Assembly (NCBI GenBank): GCA_036338025.1
Contig: JAYZDB010000337.1
Coordinates: 1-10,464 of the forward strand
DNA: 10,464 nucleotides
Reading direction: 5' to 3'
Source: JAYZDB01 sp036338025
GTDB taxonomy: Bacteria > Planctomycetota > UBA1135 > UBA2386
In this document: in pieces, positions 1 through 7,566 of the stretch
Position numbering within the stretch: the first letter of the stretch is position 1
How the letters are laid out: each line of letters opens with the position of its first letter
Program-made: the position numbers and the translations under genes
Notes under the pieces: generated by a model
The model's database searches: none
Told to the model about the DNA's origin: nothing
Seen by the model: the letters and a program-made list of their open reading frames with translations, nothing else

Positions 1-1467
1 CTCGGCCTGTTTGCCAAGGAGTGGGTTGTCGCGTTTGTGCCGATCCTCGTCGCGATGCGGGTCGTGGTCACACGAAGTCCACACCACCTCGGGCTGCGAG
101 AGGCCGTCAGGAGCACCGCCTTCCTGTGGCCGGCGCTCGTGGTCTACTTGCTGGTCCGGGCGCTGGTGCTCGGCAAGTTCATCGGCGGCTACGCAGCCGG
201 TGGGGGCCTGTTTTCACAGACCAGCCGGGGGATCGTGATCGACCGCCTGGACTACCTGCTGGCCCTCGTCCTGCAAACACCAGAGACCGTGGTTGGCGGC
301 ACTGCCAGATACTTGCTGGCGGGTGCCGTGCTGTTGCTGCTCGCCGGCGGCCTACTGCGTATCGGCAAGGTCCTCCAAGCTCCCACACGGGTTGTGGTCT
401 GTATATGCACGCTCTGGATTGCCGCGGTCACCTGCATTCATCTACCGGTCGTCATCGACCCGGTCGAGTTTGCAGACGCCCGGCACCTGTTTCCTGCGCT
501 GCCAGCGATGTGCATGCTTCTCGCAATGGCCTGCACCGGGTGGCCTGCGGTTCGATGGTGGGCGGCGCTGGGCCTGACCACCATGTTCGCGATTGGCCTG
601 GTGACGGCGGCCGGAGAATGGCGAGAGGCCGGACGGATCAGCGAAACCATCGGGGCTGATGCTCGTCACATGGCGGCAGCTGAGCAGGTACGCAGGTTGG
701 AGTTGCACGGGATCCCGCCGACGCACGGACGCGCCCGGCTCGGGATCGCCTTGGAGGTCATGTTCCAACCGCCGTTTTATCCCGAGGACGGCACGCCGGT
801 CGAAGTCCACGGAGACCTCCTGGTCGCGCACCGCGGCCTCCGGCGGACGGCGTCGTTTCTGGGTCTCGTACAGGCCATGCGTGCCAGGGGTGCAGATACC
901 GCCTTGGCCTATTTCGATCGACAGCAGTCGGTCCTGCGACCGGTGCCCGATCCCCAGGCCCAGTTCGAAATACGCGGCAGGCTGGTTGCCTCTGCAGACA
1001 AGAAGTACGCTTTGCACTGCACCGGTCTTCAGGTGGAGTTTGCAGAGGGCGCAACACCGCCTGGTCCCGACCAGGAGGTGCGACTGCGCGGGCGTTTCCT
1101 CGAGTCAAGCGAGTCGGGACAGCCCAGGCGGTTCCTGGTCGAGTCGCTAACCGACAATGATGTGCCGGTTTTCTCCGTCCGGCGGGACGCGGTCGAGAGT
1201 GCCCTCGAGATGCAGATCACGGGTCCTGCCGACTCGGTCTACATGACTTTTGTCGCCAATTCGACAGTGACGCAGCCGGTACCCGGCTTCGGCGTCTTGC
1301 TGGTGGATGCCAAGGCCCCGGTAGTGAGCGGTGAACTGGATGCCACGGGGCGCGAGCTACGCCCGTTCAAGATCGGCAGTGTCGACTCCCGGATACAGAC
1401 GATGCAGGTCGTGGAATTCACGCCATCGGGCGAGGTACTGACCTCGCGCTGCATTTGCCAAGACTGA
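1..1467 (+). CDS. Polytopic membrane protein with soluble C-terminal half (5' partial)
   Basis: The reading frame is open from base 1 through 488 visible codons to TGA at 1465-1467, so the start lies upstream of the window. The visible part begins with LGLFAKEWVVAFVPIL, resembling the 'KE...P' membrane motif of GT-C-type glycosyltransferase-like and TMTC-like proteins. Further hydrophobic segments lie near residues 39-60, 104-121, 129-149, 163-180 and 184-204 (counted from base 1). The segment ARHLFPALP resembles the 'R.L..P' motif of the same group. Residues from about 205 to 488 are soluble and beta-rich: a stretch near 325-395 (FEIRGRL, VRLRGRF) has an OB-like look, and the last ~90 residues recall a small beta-sandwich seen at the ends of many planctomycete proteins. 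The resemblance to GT-C proteins is weak and no catalytic residue can be named, so the function is unknown. It is convergent with the kinase gene, with 112 bases between the stops. Confidence 0.75.
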   Translation, partial: LGLFAKEWVVAFVPILVAMRVVVTRSPHHLGLREAVRSTAFLWPALVVYLLVRALVLGKFIGGYAAGGGLFSQTSRGIVIDRLDYLLALVLQTPETVVGGTARYLLAGAVLLLLAGGLLRIGKVLQAPTRVVVCICTLWIAAVTCIHLPVVIDPVEFADARHLFPALPAMCMLLAMACTGWPAVRWWAALGLTTMFAIGLVTAAGEWREAGRISETIGADARHMAAAEQVRRLELHGIPPTHGRARLGIALEVMFQPPFYPEDGTPVEVHGDLLVAHRGLRRTASFLGLVQAMRARGADTALAYFDRQQSVLRPVPDPQAQFEIRGRLVASADKKYALHCTGLQVEFAEGATPPGPDQEVRLRGRFLESSESGQPRRFLVESLTDNDVPVFSVRRDAVESALEMQITGPADSVYMTFVANSTVTQPVPGFGVLLVDAKAPVVSGELDATGRELRPFKIGSVDSRIQTMQVVEFTPSGEVLTSRCICQD

Positions 1468-1468
1468 C

Positions 1469-1505
1469 ACGTCCTGGCTGGCGAATCTTGGCCAGGCGGG
1501 GACGT
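1469..1505 (+). terminator. Imperfect hairpin just after the membrane-protein stop
   Basis: Starting two bases after the stop codon, ACGT (1469-1472) pairs with 1502-1505 and CCTGGC (1473-1478) pairs with GCCAGG (1491-1496), giving a 10-bp stem with a 5-base bulge (1497-1501) and a 12-base loop. Position favours a transcription end or mRNA-stabilising structure for the + strand gene. No T-run follows, so a classical intrinsic terminator is not shown. Confidence 0.35.
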
Positions 1506-1567
1506 CGGGAGGTAAGAGGGGCAAGCCCGATTTCTGGCGACGACCGGGTGCAGTTCTGCCCAGCAGG

Positions 1568-1585
1568 CGCTGAGGACCCTCAGCG
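1568..1585. terminator. 7-bp hairpin over the kinase stop codon
   Basis: CGCTGAG (1568-1574) and CTCAGCG (1579-1585) form a perfect 7-bp stem with the 4-base loop GACC. It contains the minus-strand kinase stop codon (1580-1582). Read on the + strand it is followed by TTGCTTG, weakly T-rich, so it could help stop transcription coming from the convergent gene. Read on the minus strand no T-run follows. The position between convergent genes suggests a shared 3' boundary. Confidence 0.35.
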
Positions 1586-4252
1586 TTGCTTGTCGAGACT
1601 ACGGGCAGGTCGAATACCGCAGTATGAACTTCGCATAGTCGGCGTGTTGGTCCTCTTGTTGCCGAAGCGCGTGTGGATCGGACCGGTGCCGAACGATCCA
1701 CCGCGGTAGCGGGTATCCCCGGTCTTCAGCAAGTTCAAACAGTACTCCCACACATTGCCATGCACATCGTGCAATCCGAAGGCGTTGGGCTTCAGCACCC
1801 CGACCGGTGAGTGTTGTTTGAAACCGTCGTTGAAGTTCGCTCGAGGCCCATCCCATGGCATGGACACCTGCTTGTCGAAGACGTTCGCGGACCCGGACAG
1901 GCTCTCGCCGGTACTACCCGTATGCCAGGGTGTGGTTGCACCCGCGCGCCCGGCGTACTCCCACTCCTTGGATGTGGGCAGGCGCAGACGGAAGTAGGAG
2001 AGCAGGTCGTTGGCCATGTGCCAACTGACCATCTCCACCGGGCGGTTCAGGGGTGTCGGATACAGGCTCGGATTTCCGCCAGTCGAGAGTTCCAACCATC
2101 GTTCCCGACTGATTCCCTCCGGTCGCAGCAACGGCGTGGTTCGGCACAGATTCAACCACTGTCCCTGGGTCATCTCGTGGCGTGCGATGAACATGGGTGC
2201 GATCTCCCAGAGTTTTGCTGGGTTCTTATTCGCTGCTCGCTGGTCGAAGAGCGGACCTTCGCGCTTACCGCTTTGAGCCCCGAGGTGGACCGTGGCGCCG
2301 GGCAGGAGGACGAAGATGATCCCAGTGTCCGCAGTAACCTCAATTTGCCCCTGCTCATCGTGGACCGGGATCGTCGGCAACTCCTTGCCGGGCGCCCACG
2401 CCGATCGCAGGTGGTAGAACTCCAGGAGTTTGGTCTTTGGGTTGGTGCCGATTGGTATGAGATCTTCCTGAGGCTGCAGATTGATGGGATGGTCAGGATG
2501 ATGCTTGGGCCCGTAGAGCGTGCTGGCACCTGTCCCATCGGCGAGTCTCAGTGCATCACGAGCGCGATCCCATCGTTCGCGAATCTCGGTGGTGTTGGAG
2601 GGGTGTTCGCGTTCGGTCAACCACGTCTGGCGGACCCGGGCCTGGGCGAGCGCCCCATTCGGCCCGGTGAATTCGGCAATGCGTTGCTCAGCACCCGACA
2701 GCGCGCTTTGTACGAATCGGTTGCGCACGGCTGCATCGGAGGATGCTGACTTGTCGGTTGGTGGCGAATGCTCCGCAAGCGAGTCCAGCGCCGTCTGCAG
2801 GTCAATTGCGAGTTGCTCACCCTCCGCGATCCATGCGCTCAGGGTGCTCTTGCTTGCGTTTACCTGGATCAAGTTCCTGAGGTCTTCGACAGCCTCATCC
2901 AACCGTACCGTCAGAGCGAGTTGGTCGAACCGTGAAATCTCGTTCTTGGCGATCGACATCTGGTCGAGTGCAATCCGTTCGCTTTCCCTCGCATTCAACA
3001 AAGACCAGGTTGAACCGACGGTTGCCACCACGAGAATCACGAACACGAGCAGGCCAGCCACAAACTCGATCCGGTGCTTCTCGATGAGCTTGCCAAGTCG
3101 GTAGCTGGCGCTGGGTGGTCCTGCCAAGACTGGCTCGTGATCGAGATATCGTGACAGATCCTGCATCAGTTCCGTCGCCGATCCGTAGCGCCGATCCGGT
3201 TCCTTGGCGATTGCACGCATCACGATCCAGTCGAGATCGCCTCGCAGAGCCTTCCGTAGAGTGGTAGTCGTGTGACAACGCTGCTGCGACAGGTCAGTTT
3301 CACCGGCCAGGGTGGAGACCCGATCGCTCGGCTTGCTCGGCTGGTGCTCGCGGAGCTTGAGTTGCATGTTGGCACTCGAACTCCGCAACTCCTGGCTTGA
3401 GAGAGGCAGCGCACCGGCGAGAAGTTCGTACAACATCACACCCAATGAGTAGATGTCGGTCCGGGTATCGATTTCGTGAGAGCTGCCGCCAGCCTGCTCG
3501 GGTGACATGTACTCGGGCGTCCCGAGTAGTTGCCCATGCTCCGTGAATATCGTCTCATCAACCAGTTGGTGGTTCGTCGCCCGTGCCAGACCGAAGTCGA
3601 TGATCTTCACGATATGTTCGCCCTGTCGCCCTGAGGCCAGGACATTGGCTGGCTTGAGGTCGCGATGCAGGACGCCTTTTTGGTGGGCGTGCTGCACGCC
3701 ACGGCACACTTGTTGGAGAATCCGTATTCGGTCCTCGATCGGTAAGCGGTGTTCGTCGCAGTAGTGGTTCAGGGGGACTCCCTCCACGAGTTCCATCGCG
3801 AAGTAGGGCTGGCCCTGCTCAGTCGCGCCAGCATCGAACACCTTGGCAATCGCGGGGTGGTTCATCACCGCCAAGGCCTGTTTCTCGAGCTCGAATCGAG
3901 ACAGCACTGCTTTGGTGTCCATCCCCAACTTGATGACCTTGATTGCCACGCGGCGACGCACAGGAGTGCGTTGCTCGGCGAGCAAGACCATCCCCATGCC
4001 GCCTTCTCCCAGATGCCCGAGTACTTTGTAGGGGCCGATGGATGTGGGTAATTCGGGCGACGTTCTTTGCAGCATGCGGACGGCGACCATTCGCTCAACC
4101 CGATCTTGCAGTTCCTCGGCGTAGCGCGGATTGGCCGCACACATTGTCTTCAATGCGTCGCCTTCACTCTCATCAATGCGGCGAAGGCACTCGTCGACAA
4201 GTGAATCCAGTGGATCTTCTTGTGTGGGAGGTTGCTTTGAATCGTCTTGCAT
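1580..4252 (-). CDS. Transmembrane Ser/Thr protein kinase with C-terminal FGE-sulfatase-like domain
   Basis: 890 aa. Residues 1-65 are a short acidic leader common in planctomycete kinases. The kinase domain spans about 72-370 with all key elements: GEGGMG (82-87), VAIK lysine K105, probable C-helix glutamate E123, HRDLKPAN (196-203), DFG (219-221), GTPEYMSPE (244-252) and D266 in TDIYSLG. It should therefore be an active Hanks-type kinase in the cytoplasm. One hydrophobic helix at 397-419 is followed by a long, probably helical linker to about 620. An FGE-sulfatase (SUMF1/PvdO-like) domain fills about 640-885, with HEMTQGQW, RLPTSKEWEYAGRAG, GLHDVHGNVWEY and YRGGSF. The two copper-binding cysteines of true formylglycine-generating enzymes align with T856 and T861, so aldehyde formation is not expected; a ligand-sensing or scaffold role is inferred. 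The start precedes a convincing kinase leader; no Shine-Dalgarno is present. The 166-base gap from the upstream LamG gene suggests possible independent expression. Confidence 0.95.
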   Translation of the reverse strand: MQDDSKQPPTQEDPLDSLVDECLRRIDESEGDALKTMCAANPRYAEELQDRVERMVAVRMLQRTSPELPTSIGPYKVLGHLGEGGMGMVLLAEQRTPVRRRVAIKVIKLGMDTKAVLSRFELEKQALAVMNHPAIAKVFDAGATEQGQPYFAMELVEGVPLNHYCDEHRLPIEDRIRILQQVCRGVQHAHQKGVLHRDLKPANVLASGRQGEHIVKIIDFGLARATNHQLVDETIFTEHGQLLGTPEYMSPEQAGGSSHEIDTRTDIYSLGVMLYELLAGALPLSSQELRSSSANMQLKLREHQPSKPSDRVSTLAGETDLSQQRCHTTTTLRKALRGDLDWIVMRAIAKEPDRRYGSATELMQDLSRYLDHEPVLAGPPSASYRLGKLIEKHRIEFVAGLLVFVILVVATVGSTWSLLNARESERIALDQMSIAKNEISRFDQLALTVRLDEAVEDLRNLIQVNASKSTLSAWIAEGEQLAIDLQTALDSLAEHSPPTDKSASSDAAVRNRFVQSALSGAEQRIAEFTGPNGALAQARVRQTWLTEREHPSNTTEIRERWDRARDALRLADGTGASTLYGPKHHPDHPINLQPQEDLIPIGTNPKTKLLEFYHLRSAWAPGKELPTIPVHDEQGQIEVTADTGIIFVLLPGATVHLGAQSGKREGPLFDQRAANKNPAKLWEIAPMFIARHEMTQGQWLNLCRTTPLLRPEGISRERWLELSTGGNPSLYPTPLNRPVEMVSWHMANDLLSYFRLRLPTSKEWEYAGRAGATTPWHTGSTGESLSGSANVFDKQVSMPWDGPRANFNDGFKQHSPVGVLKPNAFGLHDVHGNVWEYCLNLLKTGDTRYRGGSFGTGPIHTRFGNKRTNTPTMRSSYCGIRPARSLDKQR

Positions 4253-4418
4253 CTCGGTGGCGGCGGGGGGGTACAGACTCTCTGCAATCGTGATCGTACC
4301 TGGCTATCCGTGAAAGAGCCTGCCTAGGCCGAGAAATGTCACCGGTTCACGGAGATTCCCGTCGCGAAGGTAGTTGCGAAAGTCAGCTGCGCTCCGTTGA
4401 CGGTTTGCGTCGGTCAGG
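4253..4418 (-). other. Kinase upstream region
   Basis: This 166-base spacer separates the stop of the LamG/toroid gene from the kinase start on the same strand. It holds an 8-bp palindrome GCCTAGGC at 4322-4329 and a run of seven G on the + strand (C on the coding strand) at 4265-4271, 12 bases before the start codon. I found no convincing -35/-10 pair and no Shine-Dalgarno motif. It probably contains the kinase promoter, but I cannot place it. Confidence 0.4.
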
Positions 4419-7088
4419 TCATTTCGGGGAATTCGCCGCACGCTGGCGCGACAACGCAATCTCCGCAAATCCCAGGGGAAGCCCTGGCTTGCCAGCGCGC
4501 CGGACGATCTTCAGGGTCACCTTGCGGACCTTGCGTCCCCTGGCGAACTCGAACTGGGTGCAAGCCAGCGGGTTCTGGTGCATCTCAATACGCTCAGGCT
4601 TCTTGGAATTACCCAAGGTGATCTCGACGGTCCGGATGATGCCGCGTGTCGCGAGGCTGCCGCGATTCTTCAGCGCCTGGGTCATGGTCAAGCTACGAAC
4701 CAGGGTCGACTCCGGGAATTCCAGGGTCAGACTTGGATTGGCGTCCTTGGCGTCTGCTACCCAGTGGGAGGCGTCCTTCCCATCGGTAGCTGCTGTGGCT
4801 CCTTTCTGGTTGCTGCTGGCCTTGATCACCAGCTTCTTGCCCAGGCCCGGCAGGAAGTTGTTGATCTGCATGTTGACGATACCCTCCATCCACGGCTCGA
4901 CCACGTCACGGACCGCCACCTTCATGGGGTCGGATTTGATGGTCACGGTCTTCGTCGTTTCTCCGGCCGGGACACCTGAGTCGATGACGGTCACCCGGGC
5001 CTCGACATTGTAGTCCCCGTAGGTCAGGGTCGTGCAACGACGCAAAAAGGTGTCCTTCTTGACCCAGGCCTTGGTCGGATTCCCAGGCACCTCACCCAAC
5101 TTGCGGCGGCCCTCGAAATACTCGACCCGCATGATCCGCAAGCCATGTTCTTCATGCTCTGCCAACAGGGCGTCACCGAAGCCGTTGATGTACAACATCA
5201 CGGGTTGCTGCCCAGCGCCGCGCAGCGCGATATCCGCCTTTGGTCCTCCGGCCGAGAACAGGTGGGTGGTACTTCCGCTGCTGCTCCCCCCGGAGATCGG
5301 TCCGGAGTAACTCGTCGCGCGGCGCAGGAACAGCAGCGCGAAGGCTGTGTCGTGCGCAGCCCTGCCCCAGGCACCGGATTTCTTGTTCTGTGTCTTGAGC
5401 AGGTGACGCGCGCCATCTACGTACCACCAGTGATCGCCAAACTGCTCGACCCTGGTCAGCGCTCCGACGCGTTCAAGGCCATAGAGATAATAGAGTAGCC
5501 ATTGCCCCCCAGGCTTGGGCTTGGTGACGGTGTAGTGCGCCTCGAAGAAGTTCAGCCCGAGTTGGACCGCGTGCTGGATCCGACGCCGGTCCTTGTTGCG
5601 CAAGCGCTTCCCGAGTCCAATCTCACAGATCTTGAGGATGGAGACCCCCGCCGTGGTCATGGTATGTCTCACGGCCGCAGCTCCGCCTGGCTTGCGGATC
5701 GGCCGGTAGGCAAAGCCTGCCACTTGAAGCCGACCTACCCCGGTGCGTTTGGTGATCTTGACGTCGACGTCTCGCGGAGTCTCCTGATGCGCCAGCGTGC
5801 CGTCCACCAGCTTGGTCCAGACTTTCTGGTCAATCTTGATCCCCGCCTTGTGCGCCACCCACAAACCCAAGGCCGCGTACTGCGAGTTGGAGAGATCGAT
5901 ATTGCCCGGGTAACCGAAAGCACCATTTCGACCCTGGGCTCGAAGCAGGATGGTGAGCAGCTTGCGTAGCTGACCATGGTGTTGCGGATCGCCGGTTACC
6001 CCGAAGGCGAGCATGGCGCAGGCCAGGGAGTAGGTCCTGTTTGTACGCGCAGTCTTCAGGTAGGCGTACGCCCTCTGGATCACGGGATGGTCCACCCGCA
6101 CTCCACACTTGACGAGCGCATATACCCTCAGCGCCGTCCGTCCGACCGGGTAATTGGCACCACCCCACGATCCATCCCGCAGCTGGCCACTGAGCAGAGA
6201 CTTGATCCCCTTGCCGATGGCTACGTCGACCTGGGGCTTGAGCGCCAACTCATCCTTCCTGGCAAACTGTAGCGCTGCGGCATCCTCCTTGGCCCGAGCC
6301 TCCAGTTCGGCCCGGGACAACTTGACCTTGCGCACGGCCGGCAATGAGTAGGAATACTTCGCGCGGATCTCCTTGGCAGACAAAGCTCGATTGTAGATCG
6401 CGACGCGGTCGATCTTCCCCTTGTGCCCAGCGCTCTTGAGCGTCAAGGCCTTCCCGATTGTCACTGGGCCAGTGCCAGTGCATGGTGCGGCGCCCAGGTT
6501 CGCTGAACCCTCGTGCGTACCGTTCACATACAGCGCCACGGACTTGCCCTTCCTGACGCCAACCAGGCTATACCAACGCCCAGGCATGATCTTGCCGGTC
6601 AGCGTCGCGGAGGCGTTCGCGTGACCGCGATTGCCCACCCCGTAGATCTGGAATAGGAACGGTTGGTCAGGGTGGTACCACAAGCCATAGTTGCGGTCGG
6701 TCTCGCTCTTCCCTGAGTTCTTGCCGACGATCCGGATCCATTCTTTGCGGTGAAAAGCGTCGATGTACACCGACGCACAGATCGTCATGTCGCCAACCAG
6801 CCGCAGCTTGGGGTGATCCGGAACCGTGACATAGTCATCCCCGCCAAACTGCAAGCCCTTGCCAGCGATCCCGGACGTGGACCAGGTTGGATCCGCCGCC
6901 TCCACCGCATCTGTGGTCCCGAAGACTCCGTGATGGCCTTGGGCGGAATCTCGTACCGTCTGCCCGTAGCCGCGGTCCATTCGCCATGACCCTACTTGAG
7001 CCTGGATGTTCGAGCCCGTGAGCGCCAGGGCGAGCCCGGCAAGCAAGCGGCTGGGCTTGATCGTATGTTGGATTCTCAACTGGCTCAT
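4419..7088 (-). CDS. Secreted LamG / squalene-cyclase-like alpha-toroid / discoidin-like protein
   Basis: 889 aa. A Sec signal peptide (basic residues, then LLAGLALALTG, probable cleavage after residue 30, IQA) supports this ATG; the next Met at 37 would lose the signal. Residues about 33-245 form a LamG/concanavalin A-like jelly roll (GKGLQFGGDDYVTVPD, WYSLVGVRKGKSVALYVNG, KIDRVAIYNRALSAKEI). A charged helix (255-285) leads to an alpha/alpha toroid of squalene-cyclase/prenyltransferase repeats, about 289-592, with DGSWGG near 305, NGAFGYPG near 388, DLSNSQYAALGL near 398 and SGAWGRAAHDTAFALLFL near 571. No DXDD cyclase acid motif or prenyltransferase zinc site is apparent, so enzyme activity is not supported. 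A Gly/Ser-rich linker (598-606) is followed by a beta-rich part and a discoidin (F5/8 type C)-like domain at about 752-882 (TDGKDASHW to GFAEIALS). The likely role is carbohydrate or surface binding outside the cytoplasm. Similar toroid proteins of unknown function are common in Planctomycetota. The long preceding gap suggests its own promoter. Confidence 0.9.
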   Translation of the reverse strand: MSQLRIQHTIKPSRLLAGLALALTGSNIQAQVGSWRMDRGYGQTVRDSAQGHHGVFGTTDAVEAADPTWSTSGIAGKGLQFGGDDYVTVPDHPKLRLVGDMTICASVYIDAFHRKEWIRIVGKNSGKSETDRNYGLWYHPDQPFLFQIYGVGNRGHANASATLTGKIMPGRWYSLVGVRKGKSVALYVNGTHEGSANLGAAPCTGTGPVTIGKALTLKSAGHKGKIDRVAIYNRALSAKEIRAKYSYSLPAVRKVKLSRAELEARAKEDAAALQFARKDELALKPQVDVAIGKGIKSLLSGQLRDGSWGGANYPVGRTALRVYALVKCGVRVDHPVIQRAYAYLKTARTNRTYSLACAMLAFGVTGDPQHHGQLRKLLTILLRAQGRNGAFGYPGNIDLSNSQYAALGLWVAHKAGIKIDQKVWTKLVDGTLAHQETPRDVDVKITKRTGVGRLQVAGFAYRPIRKPGGAAAVRHTMTTAGVSILKICEIGLGKRLRNKDRRRIQHAVQLGLNFFEAHYTVTKPKPGGQWLLYYLYGLERVGALTRVEQFGDHWWYVDGARHLLKTQNKKSGAWGRAAHDTAFALLFLRRATSYSGPISGGSSSGSTTHLFSAGGPKADIALRGAGQQPVMLYINGFGDALLAEHEEHGLRIMRVEYFEGRRKLGEVPGNPTKAWVKKDTFLRRCTTLTYGDYNVEARVTVIDSGVPAGETTKTVTIKSDPMKVAVRDVVEPWMEGIVNMQINNFLPGLGKKLVIKASSNQKGATAATDGKDASHWVADAKDANPSLTLEFPESTLVRSLTMTQALKNRGSLATRGIIRTVEITLGNSKKPERIEMHQNPLACTQFEFARGRKVRKVTLKIVRRAGKPGLPLGFAEIALSRQRAANSPK

Positions 7089-7175
7089 ATCGGGTTGTCT
7101 GGCCGCGAGGCGTGAGAACGGTCAGCTCTGCTCGGATAGATCCGGCGGTCGGCCGGCGAGTTCTCCGATACTGGG

Positions 7176-7204
7176 AGTATGGATAGCCTACGTTACACTG
7201 TCCA
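7176..7204 (-). promoter_or_regulatory. Candidate sigma70-type promoter for the LamG/toroid gene
   Basis: On the minus strand TGGACA (7204-7199, 5 of 6 to TTGACA) and CATACT (7181-7176, 4 of 6 to TATAAT) are separated by exactly 17 bases. A transcript would start near 7169 and have a leader of about 80 bases before the ATG at 7088. Such matches also arise by chance and planctomycete promoters are poorly characterised, so this is only a candidate. Confidence 0.3.
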
Positions 7205-7444
7205 GCCGTGCTCGGCGATGGGTGCACGAGGACTTTGCCGCGCCGCCGAGAGAAATCCATCACTTTGGGTTTCGCATCCGCAACGAGGAAAGCCATCCGA
7301 CTCGTCGCCACTCTTTGCAGCGTTCTACGCTGGCCGGCGAATGGGATCGACTTGTTGCTCTGCGCGGTGCCGGCCAAGGTCGTCACGGATATCCTGGAGT
7401 AGGGGGTCCGCGCGGGGCGAGCACCTGAACAGGATTCCGACGCC

Positions 7445-7463
7445 GAAGGGACCGGATCCCTTC
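7445..7463 (-). repeat. Inverted repeat, 7-bp arms with 5-base loop
   Basis: GAAGGGA (7445-7451) and TCCCTTC (7457-7463) are perfect inverted copies around CCGGA. The element lies about 90 bases beyond the PsbP-like stop on its transcription path. It could be a late 3' hairpin or a protein-binding site; no T-run follows on the minus strand. Confidence 0.4.
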
Positions 7464-7529
7464 TGGGCAGACGATGAAGCGGCACAAAAAGCCAGTGGAT
7501 CAGTGGAAACATCCGCGATCCGACCAGTA

Positions 7530-7549
7530 GGCGTGGGAAATATCCCGCC
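7530..7549 (-). terminator. Terminator-like hairpin after the PsbP-like gene
   Basis: On the minus strand GGC + GGGA, loop TATT, then TCCC, a 2-base bulge AC, and GCC give a 7-bp bulged stem. It begins six bases beyond the stop codon (7555-7557) and immediately follows a second inverted repeat at 7551-7566. No T-tract follows, so termination would need Rho or another mechanism. Confidence 0.4.
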
Positions 7550-7550
7550 C

Positions 7551-7566
7551 CGTATCAGTTGATACG
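7551..7566. repeat. 16-base inverted repeat across the PsbP-like stop codon
   Basis: CGTATCA (7551-7557) and TGATACG (7560-7566) are perfect inverted copies separated by GT. The repeat includes the TGA stop (7555-7557 on the minus strand) and the last three sense codons. As RNA it forms a 6-bp stem with a tetraloop; as DNA it is a symmetric 16-mer. It probably acts together with the adjoining hairpin as a 3' end structure. Confidence 0.45.

Larger units (their letters stand above)
7089..7529. other. Long intergenic region without a supported gene
   Basis: About 440 bases between the LamG/toroid start and the hairpins after the PsbP-like gene. Open frames exist on both strands (for example 7179-7562 + and the upstream part of 6835-7512 -), but their translations are Arg/Ser/Pro-rich, resemble no family and have no supporting context. 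Besides the promoter candidate at 7176-7204 and the inverted repeat at 7445-7463, I see no RNA gene or repeat family here. It may hold regulatory sequence for the minus-strand gene. Confidence 0.5.

Noticed and set aside
1580..2330. FGE-like domain as an active sulfatase-maturing enzyme
   Set aside because: The catalytic cysteine positions are threonines, the domain is predicted outside the cytoplasm on a kinase, and no sulfatase gene is present in the window.
1811..2749. A 312-codon open frame on the + strand opposite the kinase gene
   Set aside because: It lies wholly antisense to the kinase linker and FGE-like domain, and its translation resembles no family. Such shadows are usual in GC-rich DNA.
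4276..4304. Sigma54-like GG...GC pair upstream of the kinase
   Set aside because: On the minus strand GGTACGATCACGATTGC has 13 bases between GG and GC instead of the required 10.
5310..6225. Toroid domain as a squalene-hopene cyclase
   Set aside because: The DXDD acid motif is not present in the toroid; a DVDV string at residues 440-443 is not followed by the second Asp and is not in a QW-repeat context. The protein is also secreted.
6835..7512. A 225-codon minus-strand frame across the start of the LamG/toroid gene
   Set aside because: It overlaps a well-supported gene in another frame, is rich in Arg, Pro and Ser and shows no domain or signal peptide.
7179..7562. A 127-codon + strand frame in the long intergenic region
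   Set aside because: No recognisable family, biased Arg/Ser composition, and overlap with the candidate promoter and the 3' hairpins of the minus-strand genes.
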